Assembly: GCA_029204225.1 (NCBI GenBank)
Contig: CM055098.1
Location: 4,079,607 to 4,143,606 of the forward strand
DNA length: 64,000 bases
Reading direction: 5' to 3'
From: Diphasiastrum complanatum
Lineage: Eukaryota; Streptophyta; Lycopodiopsida; Lycopodiales; Lycopodiaceae
Below are positions 33,828 through 43,625 of the stretch, one piece after another (the first letter of the stretch is position 1; each line of letters opens with the position of its first letter). Under the pieces are notes generated by a model. It was not told the DNA's origin. It worked only from the letters and a program-made list of their open reading frames with translations, and made no database searches. Position numbers and translations under genes: made by a program.

Positions 33828-36292
33828 AGGATTTTAGGGGCCAAACTTTTTTTTTTTGAAAAAAAATAAATATGCGTCCAGGTCCCGGACGCGCCACCTG
33901 GACGCGTCCAGCGTCCAGAAAAAAAAAATGGGACGCGTCCGAGACCCCGTGTTCGGGTGCCGGACGCGGACGCCAAAAGGCCACGTTCGCCCCGGACGCG
34001 GACGCCAAAAGGCCACGTTCGCCCCGGACCCTCATGTCTGGATTGTGTTGCTAATGTTTATATGATCATAATTAATGGTTGGAAGCCTAAACTCATGATG
34101 GTGGATTTTTATGGGTCTATCAGTGAGTCATAGGGGAATTGAATGATGTGGCCCAGTGACTTGTCCTAGTGCACTACTAGTGGTGCATGGGCCATGGAGG
34201 GTATAGTATACCCATTGGCCTCTCACTAGTGTATGCCTGATTGTCGTATTGGTAGCATGACATCCTTCCTATTAAGCATTGATTGGTAGATCCATAGCTT
34301 GGGTTCTAGATCCGATTGATCTAGGTTTGGTTGGGTTGGGTTGGTTTGTCCATCATCCGTTTCCCTTTGGTTCTATGGATTTCAGCATCCTAGTGTTTGA
34401 TCCCTTAAGTCTTGTTCTGTTTTGGGCCAAGTTAGGCCAGTGGATACATATTGAGTCTCTTATTGGGGATCCACTATTGAGTCTCTTATTGGGGACTTGA
34501 AGTCCAATATTTCTCTGTTTGAAATACAGACGCTCCAAACGTCGAGGTTTTAAAAGAGTTTCAATGCTACTCATAGTTTGGGGTAAGGTTTCACTGGTGA
34601 TAAAGTGAATATCTGCTGCATCAAAAAACATGACAAGATATCTGATACCAAACAAATAATCTCAGATTCTGTAGGTGACATCCTCCACTTTTAAGCCAAT
34701 AGAGAGTTGATAAAACTGGACTTACAGAAGTAGATAAGCTGCTTGCAGAAAATGATCTTAGTACATTGGCATTTTGATGACAAGTAAGATAAACGACAGA
34801 CAGTTTCTGATGTTGAAAGCTAATATGTTCCTGAAATTATGTATCACTGTTGATAATTTGCAGCATTAAAGTTGCTATGGCAACTAAGTTATTGAGCTTT
34901 GTACTTTTGAACGGGGGATTGATTGTGATCTCTGTAACGCTACAGTGTGTTTGATTTTTTGCCGTCAACAAATCCTGTTGCACTTGTGAGCTAGGAAGAT
35001 AACTAACAGTACTTGGAGAGTTATTGAATGCTATGCTATCAAGAAAATATGAGTTTTATTGTCACCTATGTTGTGTATGATCATTTAATGCCCTTTTGTT
35101 AACTTATATACTTATTCGATTTATAGCAATCTGATGCTTTTCTAGAAAGCTTTATATAGATGTAAAGCAATTTGAGTTTGACAGGTATGTTGCAGTAGGA
35201 AACGAACCATTTTTGAAAGCTTATAATGGTACATTTCAAAATGTCACCGTGCCAGCGCTTGAAAACATTCAGAATTCACTACTCAATGCAAATTTGGGAG
35301 GCCAAGTCAAGGCTATAGTACCTCTCAATGCTGATGTTTTGAGTGACGGAAATTCTCAACTTCCATCGGCAGGCACGTTCAGAGGGGATATTCAACCAAT
35401 AATGAAAGATCTACTCTCGCTCTTGGACAAAAACCAGGCCCCTTTCACTGTTAATATCTATCCTTATCTGAGTTTGCAGCAGAACCCTAACTTTCCTAAA
35501 GACTATGCTTTTTTTGACGGTGCTGCAAATCCTATCATGGATGGATCACATGTATATACCAATGTTTTTGATGCGAATTATGACCTGCTTGTGTCTGCAC
35601 TGATTGGAATCGGCTTTCCTAATATGTCTATAATCGTTGGAGAAGTAGGCTGGCCAACTGATGGAGAAATGAGTGCAAACATTCTAAGTGCACAAAAGTT
35701 CAACCAAGAGCTTCTGAAGCATGTACTGAGCAACATTGGCACACCGTTGCGTCCTGGGTTACCTTTGGAAGTCTATCTCTTTGCCCTTATAGATGAAGAT
35801 CAGAAAAGTATCGCACCAGGAAATTTTGAACGTCACTGGGGCATATTCACATTTGATGGGCAATCCAAATATCCCCTGGATCTTACAGGCCAAGGGCAAA
35901 ATGGTTCTCTCTTGAAAGCATCTGACGTCAAATACTTGCCATTCAGGTGGTGTGTTCTTAATCCAGATGGGGATATGTCCAAATTGGCAGAGAATGTTGC
36001 TTATGCCTGTACTTATGCAGACTGTACTGCTTTGACATATGGAAGCTCCTGCAATTCAATTGGTGGTCCAGGTAATGCATCTTATGCTTTCAATAGCTAC
36101 TATCAATTGACCAACCAAAATGCAGATAGTTGCTATTTTGAAGGATTAGGTATGGTGACCACTGCAGATCCATCAACAGACAGCTGTAAGTTTATGATAG
36201 AGATTGCTCTTTCCTCAGGACTCCGCGGGCCTTCTGCAAGTTTGTTGATGCCTTTTGCTGGATTGATTGCACTATTTTTTTTTTCGTTCTAA
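26850..36292 (+). CDS. GH17 glucan endo-1,3-beta-glucosidase with X8 domain and GPI signal
   Basis: The enzyme cleaves beta-1,3-glucan (callose) at the cell surface, plasmodesmata or wall. The exons are 26850-27229 and 35185-36292, with donor AAG|GTATAT and acceptor TTGACAG|G. They join inside an Arg codon to give 495 residues, a normal length. A hydrophobic signal peptide (TIIWLILVASAIGCG) follows the Met at 26868, which may be the true start, six residues after the first ATG. GVGVNWGTMASHPLPP opens the GH17 barrel. The acid/base is Glu134 in VAVGNEPF and the nucleophile is Glu280 in VGEVGWPTDG. An X8/CBM43 module occupies about 381-462 (RWCVLNP, AYACTYADCTAL, YGSSCN) with its cysteines present. 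The last 18 residues are hydrophobic, as in GPI-anchored members. No defect is seen. The closest family is the plant clade resembling Arabidopsis At4g31140 and At5g58090. Confidence 0.95.
28830..29232 (+). repeat. Left LTR of the intronic element
   Basis: It shares with 34060-34410 the phrases 'ctaaactcatgatggtgga', 'ttttatgggtctatca', 'gatccatagcttg' and 'tccgtttccctttggttcta', in order. Confidence 0.75.
29233..29245 (+). promoter_or_regulatory. Primer-binding site (initiator-Met tRNA)
   Basis: TGGTATCAGAGCC lies immediately after the left LTR. It is the standard minus-strand priming site of plant LTR elements. Confidence 0.85.
30144..30180 (+). repeat. (CT)n microsatellite, about 18 units
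   Basis: A pure dinucleotide run inside the glucanase intron. Open frames across it on both strands are artefacts. Confidence 0.95.
30533..30620. mobile_element. Word-rich hAT-like insert (partial?)
   Basis: It begins CATAGTTGCACAAAATCGCG, the same kind of end as the element at 59580-59792. It holds repeated 'gcgttt' words and an imperfect foldback (GGGAGGAGA at 30558 against TCTCCTCCC at 30600). An A/T homopolymer patch follows at 30617-30640. I could not find the other end or a target duplication. Confidence 0.5.
30790..30870. repeat. G/C-block inverted repeat with quadruplex potential
   Basis: Six-base G blocks alternate with C blocks (ggggggcggtagcccccc, then ggggggtttggggggtaacg followed by a C block). 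They can fold as hairpins or as a G-quadruplex. Confidence 0.8.
32500..33240 (+). pseudogene. Ty3/gypsy integrase fragment
   Basis: It reads NFSMDVVVGLSRT, AIWVMVNRLTKLATFI, SSDIVSDRDPKFTSHFW, SSFDHLETD, a stop where the family has GQ-ERT, then TNQTMEQMLRAYVF and WEKYMPLIEFAYYGS. This is the integrase core in order. The catalytic Asp in VSDRDPKF is present, but stops and substitutions (HLETD for HPQTD) make it inactive. Confidence 0.9.
33222..33247. repeat. Perfect 12-bp palindrome with 2-base centre
   Basis: TGTAATGCTTAC-AG-GTAAGCATTACA, just downstream of the integrase remnant. Confidence 0.9.
33275..33832 (+). repeat. Telomere-like (CCCTAAA) words and CT microsatellites
   Basis: Short CCCTAAA repeats are at 33283-33300, 33403-33420 and 33684-33700, among (CT)n runs at 33530-33582, 33615-33650 and 33770-33822. 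Plant telomeres are TTTAGGG, so these could be interstitial telomere scraps or chance low-complexity sequence. Confidence 0.7.
33960..34029. repeat. 32-bp GC-rich tandem repeat, two units
   Basis: Units starting CCGGACGCGGACGCCAAAAG lie at 33960 and 33992, identical by eye, with a partial third. They are preceded by several 'ggacgcgtcc' words (33890-33945). Confidence 0.9.
34060..34410 (+). repeat. Right LTR of the intronic element
   Basis: A diverged copy of 28830-29232 with several small deletions. Its end at 'agtgtttgatcc' matches the left LTR shortly before the primer site. Confidence 0.75.
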
Positions 36293-36814
36293 ATAATGGT
36301 TTATTCTGTTCCGATGCAAGTGGACCGGTTTATTCATTTCCAAGTATCCTTTTTAAGGAATAAGGTTATTGCATAAACTTGGCAAACCAAGCTTGTTCTT
36401 AAGCAGCCAATTTTGGTGGTATTGGACAACCATTCTTTAATAGAAGTGAGGACCTTGACCCCAGGAACCTGAGATTCCGTGGGAAAAGAGAGCATAAAAC
36501 TTAATGAGCAAATCACATTTTTGCTATGATTGCACGTACTATCAGGTTTATAGGCCACATATAGAAGCTTCAATGGTGGTACACTAGTAGCTGGCAAGTA
36601 GCGAAAACTTGAAGACCATTTCATAGAGACTTCCATTGGCAATAAGGAAATTTTGCGGCTTACTTTTAATCTTCTACTCATACAAAATATCTTTGTGAAG
36701 TACTCTTGTCCAGGATATGCACAATTTGTTGATTTGAGCATCTTATTGTTGGGTTTATTAGAAGTAAACAGCTACATAACACTTCAAAAACCTTTATGGT
36801 AGTTTAGAGTGCGA
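36293..36814. other. Glucanase 3' flank
   Basis: Presumed 3' untranslated region followed by intergenic sequence. A 135-codon frame on the minus strand (36334-36741) is open but matches nothing I recognise. It lies antisense to the probable 3' UTR. Confidence 0.5.
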
Positions 36815-36822
36815 CTGGGGGC

Positions 36823-37218
36823 CATAGAATCTGAGAACCGTGTACAATTCACCACGGTTCTCAGAACCGTACAGTGAACCGTACGGTTTACAAAAAATTC
36901 AAGGGTTCCCACCCCCAAAAATTCAAGGGTTCCCACCCCCAAAAACAGCCCAAAAATATGCAAAAGAGGGCCAAAAAAAATCAGAATTGCTAGGGAGTTT
37001 AATTATTTTTTTGGGGGAGGACCATAGCATTTGTGAAATGAGGACCAAACATGAGGAATCTGTGAAATCTGAGGACCATTTGTGAAATCTGTGAAATGTG
37101 GACCAAAAATGCCTTGGGAGGGGTTTTGAGGGGAATTTTGTAATTAATTAATTAATTAGATATAGGAACCGTGCTACGGTTCCCAGGACCCACGGTTCTA
37201 AGAATCGTGGGTTCTATG
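36823..37218. mobile_element. hAT-like MITE with 'ggttct/accgt' words, 396 bp
   Basis: The ends are CATAGAATCTGAGAACCGTG on the left and CATAGAACCCACGATTCTTA on the right (complement). Flanks ctgggggc and ctggcggc match at 7 of 8 positions, as expected for a slightly decayed 8-bp target duplication. Both ends are filled with AACCGT/ACGGTT words. Inside is a 23-bp tandem duplication (36893-36940, 'aattcaagggttcccaccc') and an (ATTA)n patch. Confidence 0.75.
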
Positions 37219-37226
37219 CTGGCGGC

Positions 37227-38480
37227 ATACAATAGACAGACTAGTTGCCAGCATAAAACTTTCTGAGATTTGTTTGGTTGATTTCTGAAGGGCTATATTC
37301 ACATAATTGTCCTGTTTTTGCCCACGGGTTTGTTAGGGTCAAGGACTCACATTGATGCAGTCATGAAAGATGGAATTTTCATAAACATGTTTTTGATCTT
37401 GATTGCTTATATTTTTGCTGTAAAATAATGTGAAGACAAAAGTAACATCCCTTTGATGGGTCATCATTCAGATTGTAAAAAGCTATGAAGGTACAAGTCC
37501 TTATTGTAATTTGGTTATCTTTCATTTTTGAATTAGATAGATTTGCTGTACTTAACAAAAAGGAAGCAAATCGATAATAGAAAGATGTCTATATCATAGA
37601 TGCATTGTGTTCCGGAATGTAGAATTCCGATCACGTTCCGTTTTGGATTCTTTTGTTTTTTGGGTTGGGGGAGGGGGGGGGGGGAGGGTTTCTTTCTAAA
37701 TTTTTGTAGATGTCTCAAAAAAAAAAAAAGCCTAGAAAGTTAACAAAGATTATTTTCCTTATTCCCCTGTACATATACCTTCTCCGTTTTCCCCCTTGCA
37801 ACTCAACTTTGTTGCCCAAATTTTCCTAACTTTTTGCCACACCTTTTTTTTCCCTTCTTGTTTGTACGTCTTTTTTCCCCCCTCTTTCACCACGGTTTCA
37901 CATCCACGCACGCCAACGCCAACAACATACGCATGTGCCAAGGGAATGTCACCAAAATAGCAGTGGGGGCATGTTAGAAAATTCTGGTGAAGATTCTTCT
38001 AACAGATGATTGCAGATTACAAGATGTTTGTGTGAGCTATGAGGGGACTGTATCATTCAATTCGAATATGGAGGAATCAAAACTCAGAAAGAGGATTTTC
38101 CCATTGCTCCACTGACAACACATTCAAAAGTTAAAGAGAGTGCATAAATTTTGTCAAATGAGCTAGCAGGGAAAGCCGGTTTCTCCTCATCGAGTTGGTA
38201 TGAAGAAAGTTCAATCTTTGATCTTATAACAAATGTCAAAAGTGCCCAATGAATATCGCATGTTATACAGCCAAAAAGGAGTTCCAGAATCTAGATTCAC
38301 CGGGAAAGCCAATATCAGAAAGTCGAGCCAACAAGCGAAGACAAAGCCCAGCGTCTCCCCAACAGATTTTACGACAACGGAAATAAACGCATGGCCGAGT
38401 CGACATACAAGTTAGATTTATCAGTAATATGATGTCAGACACCCTTAAATGGTGCACTACTGTACTCGTAAGCCAAAGGC
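37227..38480. other. Intergenic, no gene seen
   Basis: 37595 starts another CATAGATGC end followed by 'ttccggaa' words (37595-37650), then G and A homopolymers at 37667-37725. No coding sequence is supported. Confidence 0.45.
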
Positions 38481-38900
38481 GCGAGAAGTAGAGATAGATT
38501 TAAAATACCAATGGGCCAAAATAAGAAAGGACCCAAGTAGTTCTAAAATGCATGTTGGCTTTTAACTTTTTATGATAGTCAAGTTATTATGGCACATGGT
38601 TTTGGGTGAACCAAAAACCTTAACCCTAACTTTGTCTATAAGTAGGGATGTGGCACCATTTTGTACTCAATTTTCACTTGTATGATTAGAGATTGAGAGA
38701 GAGAGAAGAAAGCCTCCTCCTTCATTTTCCTACTTTTGTGAAGTCCTCCTATTTTGACATTGTATCCTTGCTTGTGGATGAATGAATGCTTGATTGTCTT
38801 TGTTTAATCATGCTATCACAAATAGAAAGATCATTTGCTCAAGCTTTCATCCTTCTAATCCACAAAATCACACAATAGTAAAATAGGTGTTAGAAATCCA
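38480..38900 (+). repeat. Probable copia LTR
   Basis: It has an LTR-like layout on the plus strand: a 'tctataagtaggga' promoter-like word at 38634, a CT/GA leader, and 'caaaatcacacaatagtaaa' before unique sequence. A second LTR was not found. The copia gag at 42558 could be its interior, separated by the Ty3 insert. Confidence 0.4.
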
Positions 38901-39121
38901 TTTGTAGTGATCAACAGGATCCAATAAGTAGATTTCCTTTCCGTATACACCTCCCTTGAGAAGATAAGCCTCAAGAGGAGAAGATCTAGAGCTCAAGAAG
39001 CCTAGATTTACCAAAAAACATTGATCCATGAAGAGGATCCATCCACAAACCCAAAACCTCAAGAGAGTAGGAAGAGTGTCAAGCATCTCACCTCTCATCT
39101 AAGCCATTCCACAATTAGACC

Positions 39122-42100
39122 TCATGCCAAGATTGACATCCTTGGTAGGCTTAGATTCCATCTAGATCCGTAGCTTAACCCCCTGTCCATTGGATCGAAA
39201 CCCATACTACACGACAACTCACCCGGTTGGAGATCCAGACCTTGACTTTTCCTCTTGATCGCTACGATTGGGGAGGTATGGAAAGGGGTCCAACAACTTC
39301 TTTTAGCAGGATGAATTGGACCGAGATAGTTCAATCCCCACTTTTCAAACGGTGCTTGTGCTAGAACTGGATGTAGAAGATCATAGTTCAATCTCGTCGG
39401 TCTTCTAGCTCTCTGGCACACCTCACATTTCTTCAAGTATTCATCCGTGTCCTTATGAATTGTTGGCCACCAGCATCCTGATTGCAAGATCTTGCGAACT
39501 ATAATGTTAGATGCGAAATGACCACCACCCATGCCTTCGTGCGAAATTGAAATAATCTAGCTGGCCTCGTGTGGAAGAATACATCTCCGAAGGATACTAT
39601 CTGATCCTCTTCGATATAATTGGTCGGCAATCAGTTGATAGGGTCTAGCTTTTAGAATCAACTTTCGTTGTTTTGCCTTGGGTAAGGATTTGTCTGGTTG
39701 GCCCCGCATAAGATACTCAACAATGTCAGTGGCCCATTCAGGTACAGTGTCAATGTAAAACAAGGCAGCGTCTGGTAGCTCATCATCAGGTAGGGCTGCT
39801 GTCTCCTTCCCCTTGATTTGCGACACATGATCTGCCATATAGTGCTGCTAGCCCTTGCGCACGACGATCCAAAAATCAAACTCCAACAACAAAAGTAACC
39901 AACGAGTGATTCTCCCTGTGTTGCAAGTTTTATTAACAAGATAAAGCAGGGGTTGATGGTCCGTATAAAAGGCAAAGTGGGTGGCCATCAAATAATGTCG
40001 AAATTTCTTAACCTCATAACTCCCGCTTTGTGGTTGAATAGTTTATTTCTGAATCACTGAGTTGTTGGCTAGCAAATCGGATTGAAAAATCTTTTTCGTA
40101 TTCTCTCAGCTGAGTTAAGACTGCTCCCACTGCATACTTTGATACGTCTGTATGCACATGAAACTCTATGGACCAATTGGGTGGCCTTAGTATTGGCGTT
40201 GATACCAATGCATCTTTAAGTTTTTGAAAAGCCTGTAGGGCCTCCTCCATCCAATGTGGTTCCGTTGTGAGCTTGTAGATTGGTCGTGCTATTTCCGCAA
40301 AATCTAGGATGAAAATCCGATAGTAGTTAGCGTGACCCATAAACACGTAGACTCTACGAATTGTCCCTGGAGGTGGTAGATCAACAATGATCCTGATCTT
40401 TAATAGATTAGTGGCGATTCGTGTCTTGATACAATATGGCCTAGTATGAGGCTATGCGTCACCCAAAACTGACACTTTTATGGGTTCAAGGATATCTGAT
40501 ATTCGTGGCATTTCTTCAACACCTTTTTCCAAGTTGGATAAGAGCTCAGAGTTAGGCTCGTGCACGCACAGATCATCCAAGAAGATCTCTAGAAACTTTT
40601 GTAAATATTCTTTGAATGTCACCTGCATAACCCATTTGAAGGTACTTGGGGCATTGCAAAGTCCAAACGACATCACCTTGTAGGCATAGGTTCCCCATTT
40701 AGTGGCGAATGTTGTCTTGTGCTGATCGTCCGACGTTATTTTCACTTGATTGTAGCCGCTGAAACCGTCCAGAAAATTGTAGGCTTCTACTCCTGCTACT
40801 ATGTCTAGAACACTTTCTGTAAATGGTAAGGAAAAATGATCCTTCTTTGTAACTGCATTTGATGCCTTCAAGTTTACACAAATTCGCTTTGTCGTTCTTC
40901 TTGGGTACTATGACTATCGAGGATACCCATTCTGTGTGCCCGATTTCATAAATGAAATCAGCATCAAGTAACTTCTGCAACTCCTGCTTGATCAATTCAG
41001 TGTAGTTAGGATTGCAGCGATAGTAGCGGCTCACCTTGGGGACTGCTCCATCCACCAAGGGTATGATATGTTGAGGACTACGGTTGGTGGTATACCCTTT
41101 AGATCTTTGTAATTCCATGCGAAGCAATCTTTGTATTCCACCAATAATCCGCGTAGCCTGTTTAATTGGGTGGGTGTCAGCTGTTCTCCCACATGTACAA
41201 TTTTCTCTTCTTCACCTAGCTCGGCTAGATTCATAAGTTGTGTACGCGCAGGTCCTTTGAAGACTTGTTGCGCTGGTTCCTAATTTTGATCAGGTTCTCT
41301 TTGTGCTTGCGGCATCATGATTACCACGTCGTCCAAGGTATAATTTCTGAAGGTTTTTGGCATCTCATGAGCTGGTGTTCGGCAAGATTCCTTCTTCAGC
41401 ATATTAATCTTTGCCCGACTTGTAATTTTTGGATTTTCGGTCATCTTTGAGGATGATGACGTTGCATTTGGCTCCAATCGGATTGATTTCAAGGAGTACA
41501 ACACTTTTATTTATTTTTTTATCAACATAGTTGGGTACGTCCTTGTTATCTTTCCGGGGAACCAGATTGATATTCGCTTCGTGGTTACAAATATCAATAT
41601 CCACCATGGCTATTGCTTCTTCCAGTAGATCACTCCATCGGATCACCTGATTGTATTGCTGTTTCTGCTGATTCTTCTTGTTTGCAGGTGCCTTGGGTGG
41701 ATCTATCTTGGAGACTTTTGCCATGGCCGATCCTTACGGTGGCTGAGCTGGTACTTTTCTCATTCCATAGCGATCTGGGTCCATATGTTGCAAGACCTGC
41801 TCATCAGTCAGCTCAATCTCCTTGTTGTAGGTAAAAGCATGTTGCCAAGGGACTAAATTATCGTTCACAAGGTCCTCAATAGTTTCCGCAGACAACCATG
41901 CTACATTGATCATATTCACTCCGAAAGTAATTGGTGTGTCCAAGTAATAGCACTTGGGTGAAGATGTGCTAGATCTTGGATCTAAATATGGTTGACAAGC
42001 ATGCCCAGCCATATAGTCAACTGTTGCCAATGCGTCCGTCCATCTCACGATATCCGTTTCAGAGTCGTAATGACCTCCCTTGGCTTGCCTTGGGCGATCG

Positions 42101-42433
42101 ATTGTGTGATCGGTGGTGGACGATCCGTCATCAGCTTTTGGTGTAATTGGTTTCACCGCCCATGTAGTTGGGTATCTTTACAGCCTGCTCCATGTTCTCA
42201 AAGGTAAGTTTTCCGATTTCCTAGTTGTGAACCACTTGCACGATCCTCAACCAAGGTCTTCCTAGTAAAACATGGTAGGCAGAAGGGGACTCTGGTATGT
42301 CCATCACCACAAAGGTGATTACGAATTGCATTCTCGCTATTTTTATCGGAATGTTGTCAACTATCCCTTTTGGCTTTACACAGGATTGATCTGCTAGTTT
42401 GATAGCAAATTTCGCTGGTTTCAATCCTGGCAA
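39122..42433 (-). mobile_element. Ty3/gypsy pol region (LTRs not found)
   Basis: Minus-strand order: protease-like (AYHVLLGRPWLRIVQV, about 42240), a charged linker (42156-41734), reverse transcriptase (PNYTELIKQELQKLLDADFI at about 41000; NFLDGFSGYNQVKI; AYKVMSFGLCNAPSTF; catalytic site as IFLDDLCV at about 40590), RNase H start (HVHTDVSKYAVGAVLTQ at about 40150), and integrase zinc-binding HHCC (GGHFASNIIV..., CEVCQRARRP at about 39420). It then enters the core at WGLNYLGPIHPA and breaks. The frames are interrupted at 40440, 40870, 41230 and 39840. It ends at about 42555 against a plus-strand copia gag. Confidence 0.9.
40452..41127 (-). pseudogene. Reverse transcriptase domain of the Ty3 element
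   Basis: Family hallmarks are in order: the palm start EWVSSIVIVPKKNDKANLC, YNFLDGFSGYNQ, CNAPSTFKWVM and the two catalytic aspartates as FLDD instead of the usual YVDD/FIDD. A frameshift near 40870 splits it, so no functional enzyme is made. Confidence 0.9.
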
Positions 42434-42557
42434 ACCTCATTTCTGATACAAGGTAGTGGAGATCAAATTTACACCTGATTATCCATCTACCACTACTGCT
42501 TCATCCTCAAATCTTTTGTGCTTGATGGGCAGGGTGATGTTGTGCTCTTCCCTTAAG

Positions 42558-43625
42558 AAACCATTTTTTGCAAAGCATGAGGAGAAGTGATGAAAGTGCA
42601 CAAGAGTACGTGCTTAGAATCAAATCTCTTAACAAGGAACTTGCTTCAATAGGAGATAAGATTCATGATAATGAACTTGTTCAAGTTCACATGATCCTCA
42701 ATAGACTTGGAGACGAATATTCCAACTTGGTCCAAATTTTTGCTATTCAAGATAGCCTACCTTCCATAGACAAGCTCCATAGTGTGCTTGTGGCCGAGGA
42801 AATATGTCAAGAATAGGATGTGTTCCTTGTCCTTGCATGATGGAGATGAGAAAGCCAATTTCTCAAGCAAAGGCAAAAAGAATAACCAAAGCAAAGATTC
42901 TAAGGAGGAGGATCAAGTAACAAGCTCAAAGGCAAAAGGCAAGAAAGACAAGTCCAAGCTAAAATGCTTCTTTTGTAAAAAGAAGTTGCACTTTGCAGCC
43001 AAATGCTTCAAGAGGAGTCTGCACAAGGAAGTCAAGCAAATTTAAGCAAAGAAGAATGTGATTATCCTTACATTGAGGAGGCATCACTAATGATGTCCAA
43101 CTTCCCATTAACAAGCCTCAGGTGAGAAAGTATCTTGGTGGATAGATAGTGGGGCAAGCTCCCACATGACAAGTCACAAAAATATTGTTCTCAACTCTTA
43201 CCTTTTGATAGATCTAAGAAGCTTATACAACAATTGATCTTAAATGCAAGATTGGGGGAGTAGGATTAGTTCCTATGTGTCTTGAATCTACCAAGAAAGT
43301 CATGCTTGGGAGTGTGTTGTATGTTCCCAACATTACAAGGAATTTGCTAAGTGTTGGGAAACTGATGGAAAAGGGCTTCTTTATTACATTTGATATTAAT
43401 GCTTGCTTGATAATGAGGAGTAGGAATGTCATTGCCAAAGGTATTAAATATGGTAGGCTTTTCAAGCTTGATGCTTTTGTGGAAGCTAACCATGGTGGAT
43501 TGATAGCCAAGGAGAAGATAGCACAAGTGGAGCCATTTCACAAGAGATTGGATCACTCCAATGACAAATCCATGGAGGCTATGTGCAAGGAGGAGCCTAT
43601 TTTGGGCTGCCTAGATCCTTTGTAA
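42558..43625 (+). pseudogene. Ty1/copia gag-protease region, copy 1
   Basis: It has gag (UBN2 type) text RRSDESAQEYVLRIKSLNKE and LVQVHMILNRLGDEYSNLVQ, a K/S-rich stretch, a zinc knuckle CFFCKKKLHFAAKC (CX2CX4HX4C), and protease WWIDSGASSHMTSH with the intact DSG. Then comes the pre-integrase stretch LYVPNITRNLLSVGKLMEKG ending GRLFKLDAF. The N-terminus of gag is missing at the junction with the Ty3 element and frames change near 42810 and 43050. The same family as copy 2 at 47.3 kb. Confidence 0.9.

Larger units (their letters stand above)
28830..34410 (+). mobile_element. Degenerate Ty3-like LTR retrotransposon inside the glucanase intron
   Basis: The left LTR ends at about 29232, directly followed by TGGTATCAGAGCC (29233-29245), an exact plant initiator-Met tRNA primer site. 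A diverged copy of the LTR lies at 34060-34410 in the same orientation. Between them, 32500-33240 reads as a Ty3 integrase. The outer LTR ends are not clear and the interior is full of secondary insertions, so boundaries are approximate. Confidence 0.75.
27230..35184 (+). other. 7,955-bp intron of the glucanase gene
   Basis: Bounded by GT (27230) and AG (35184) with compatible phase on both sides. From left to right it holds unannotated sequence with a short duplication of about 60 bp (28125-28250, 'gacaatctagg.tgacactga'), an LTR element (about 28830-34410), a word-rich insert (30533), a G-rich inverted patch (30790-30860), CT runs and telomere-like words. 27240-28800 and 31000-32480 show no gene. 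Confidence 0.9.

Noticed and set aside
36334-36741. 135-codon open frame antisense to the glucanase 3' region
   Set aside because: It matches no family I know and overlaps the probable 3' UTR of the neighbouring gene. Noted but not called.
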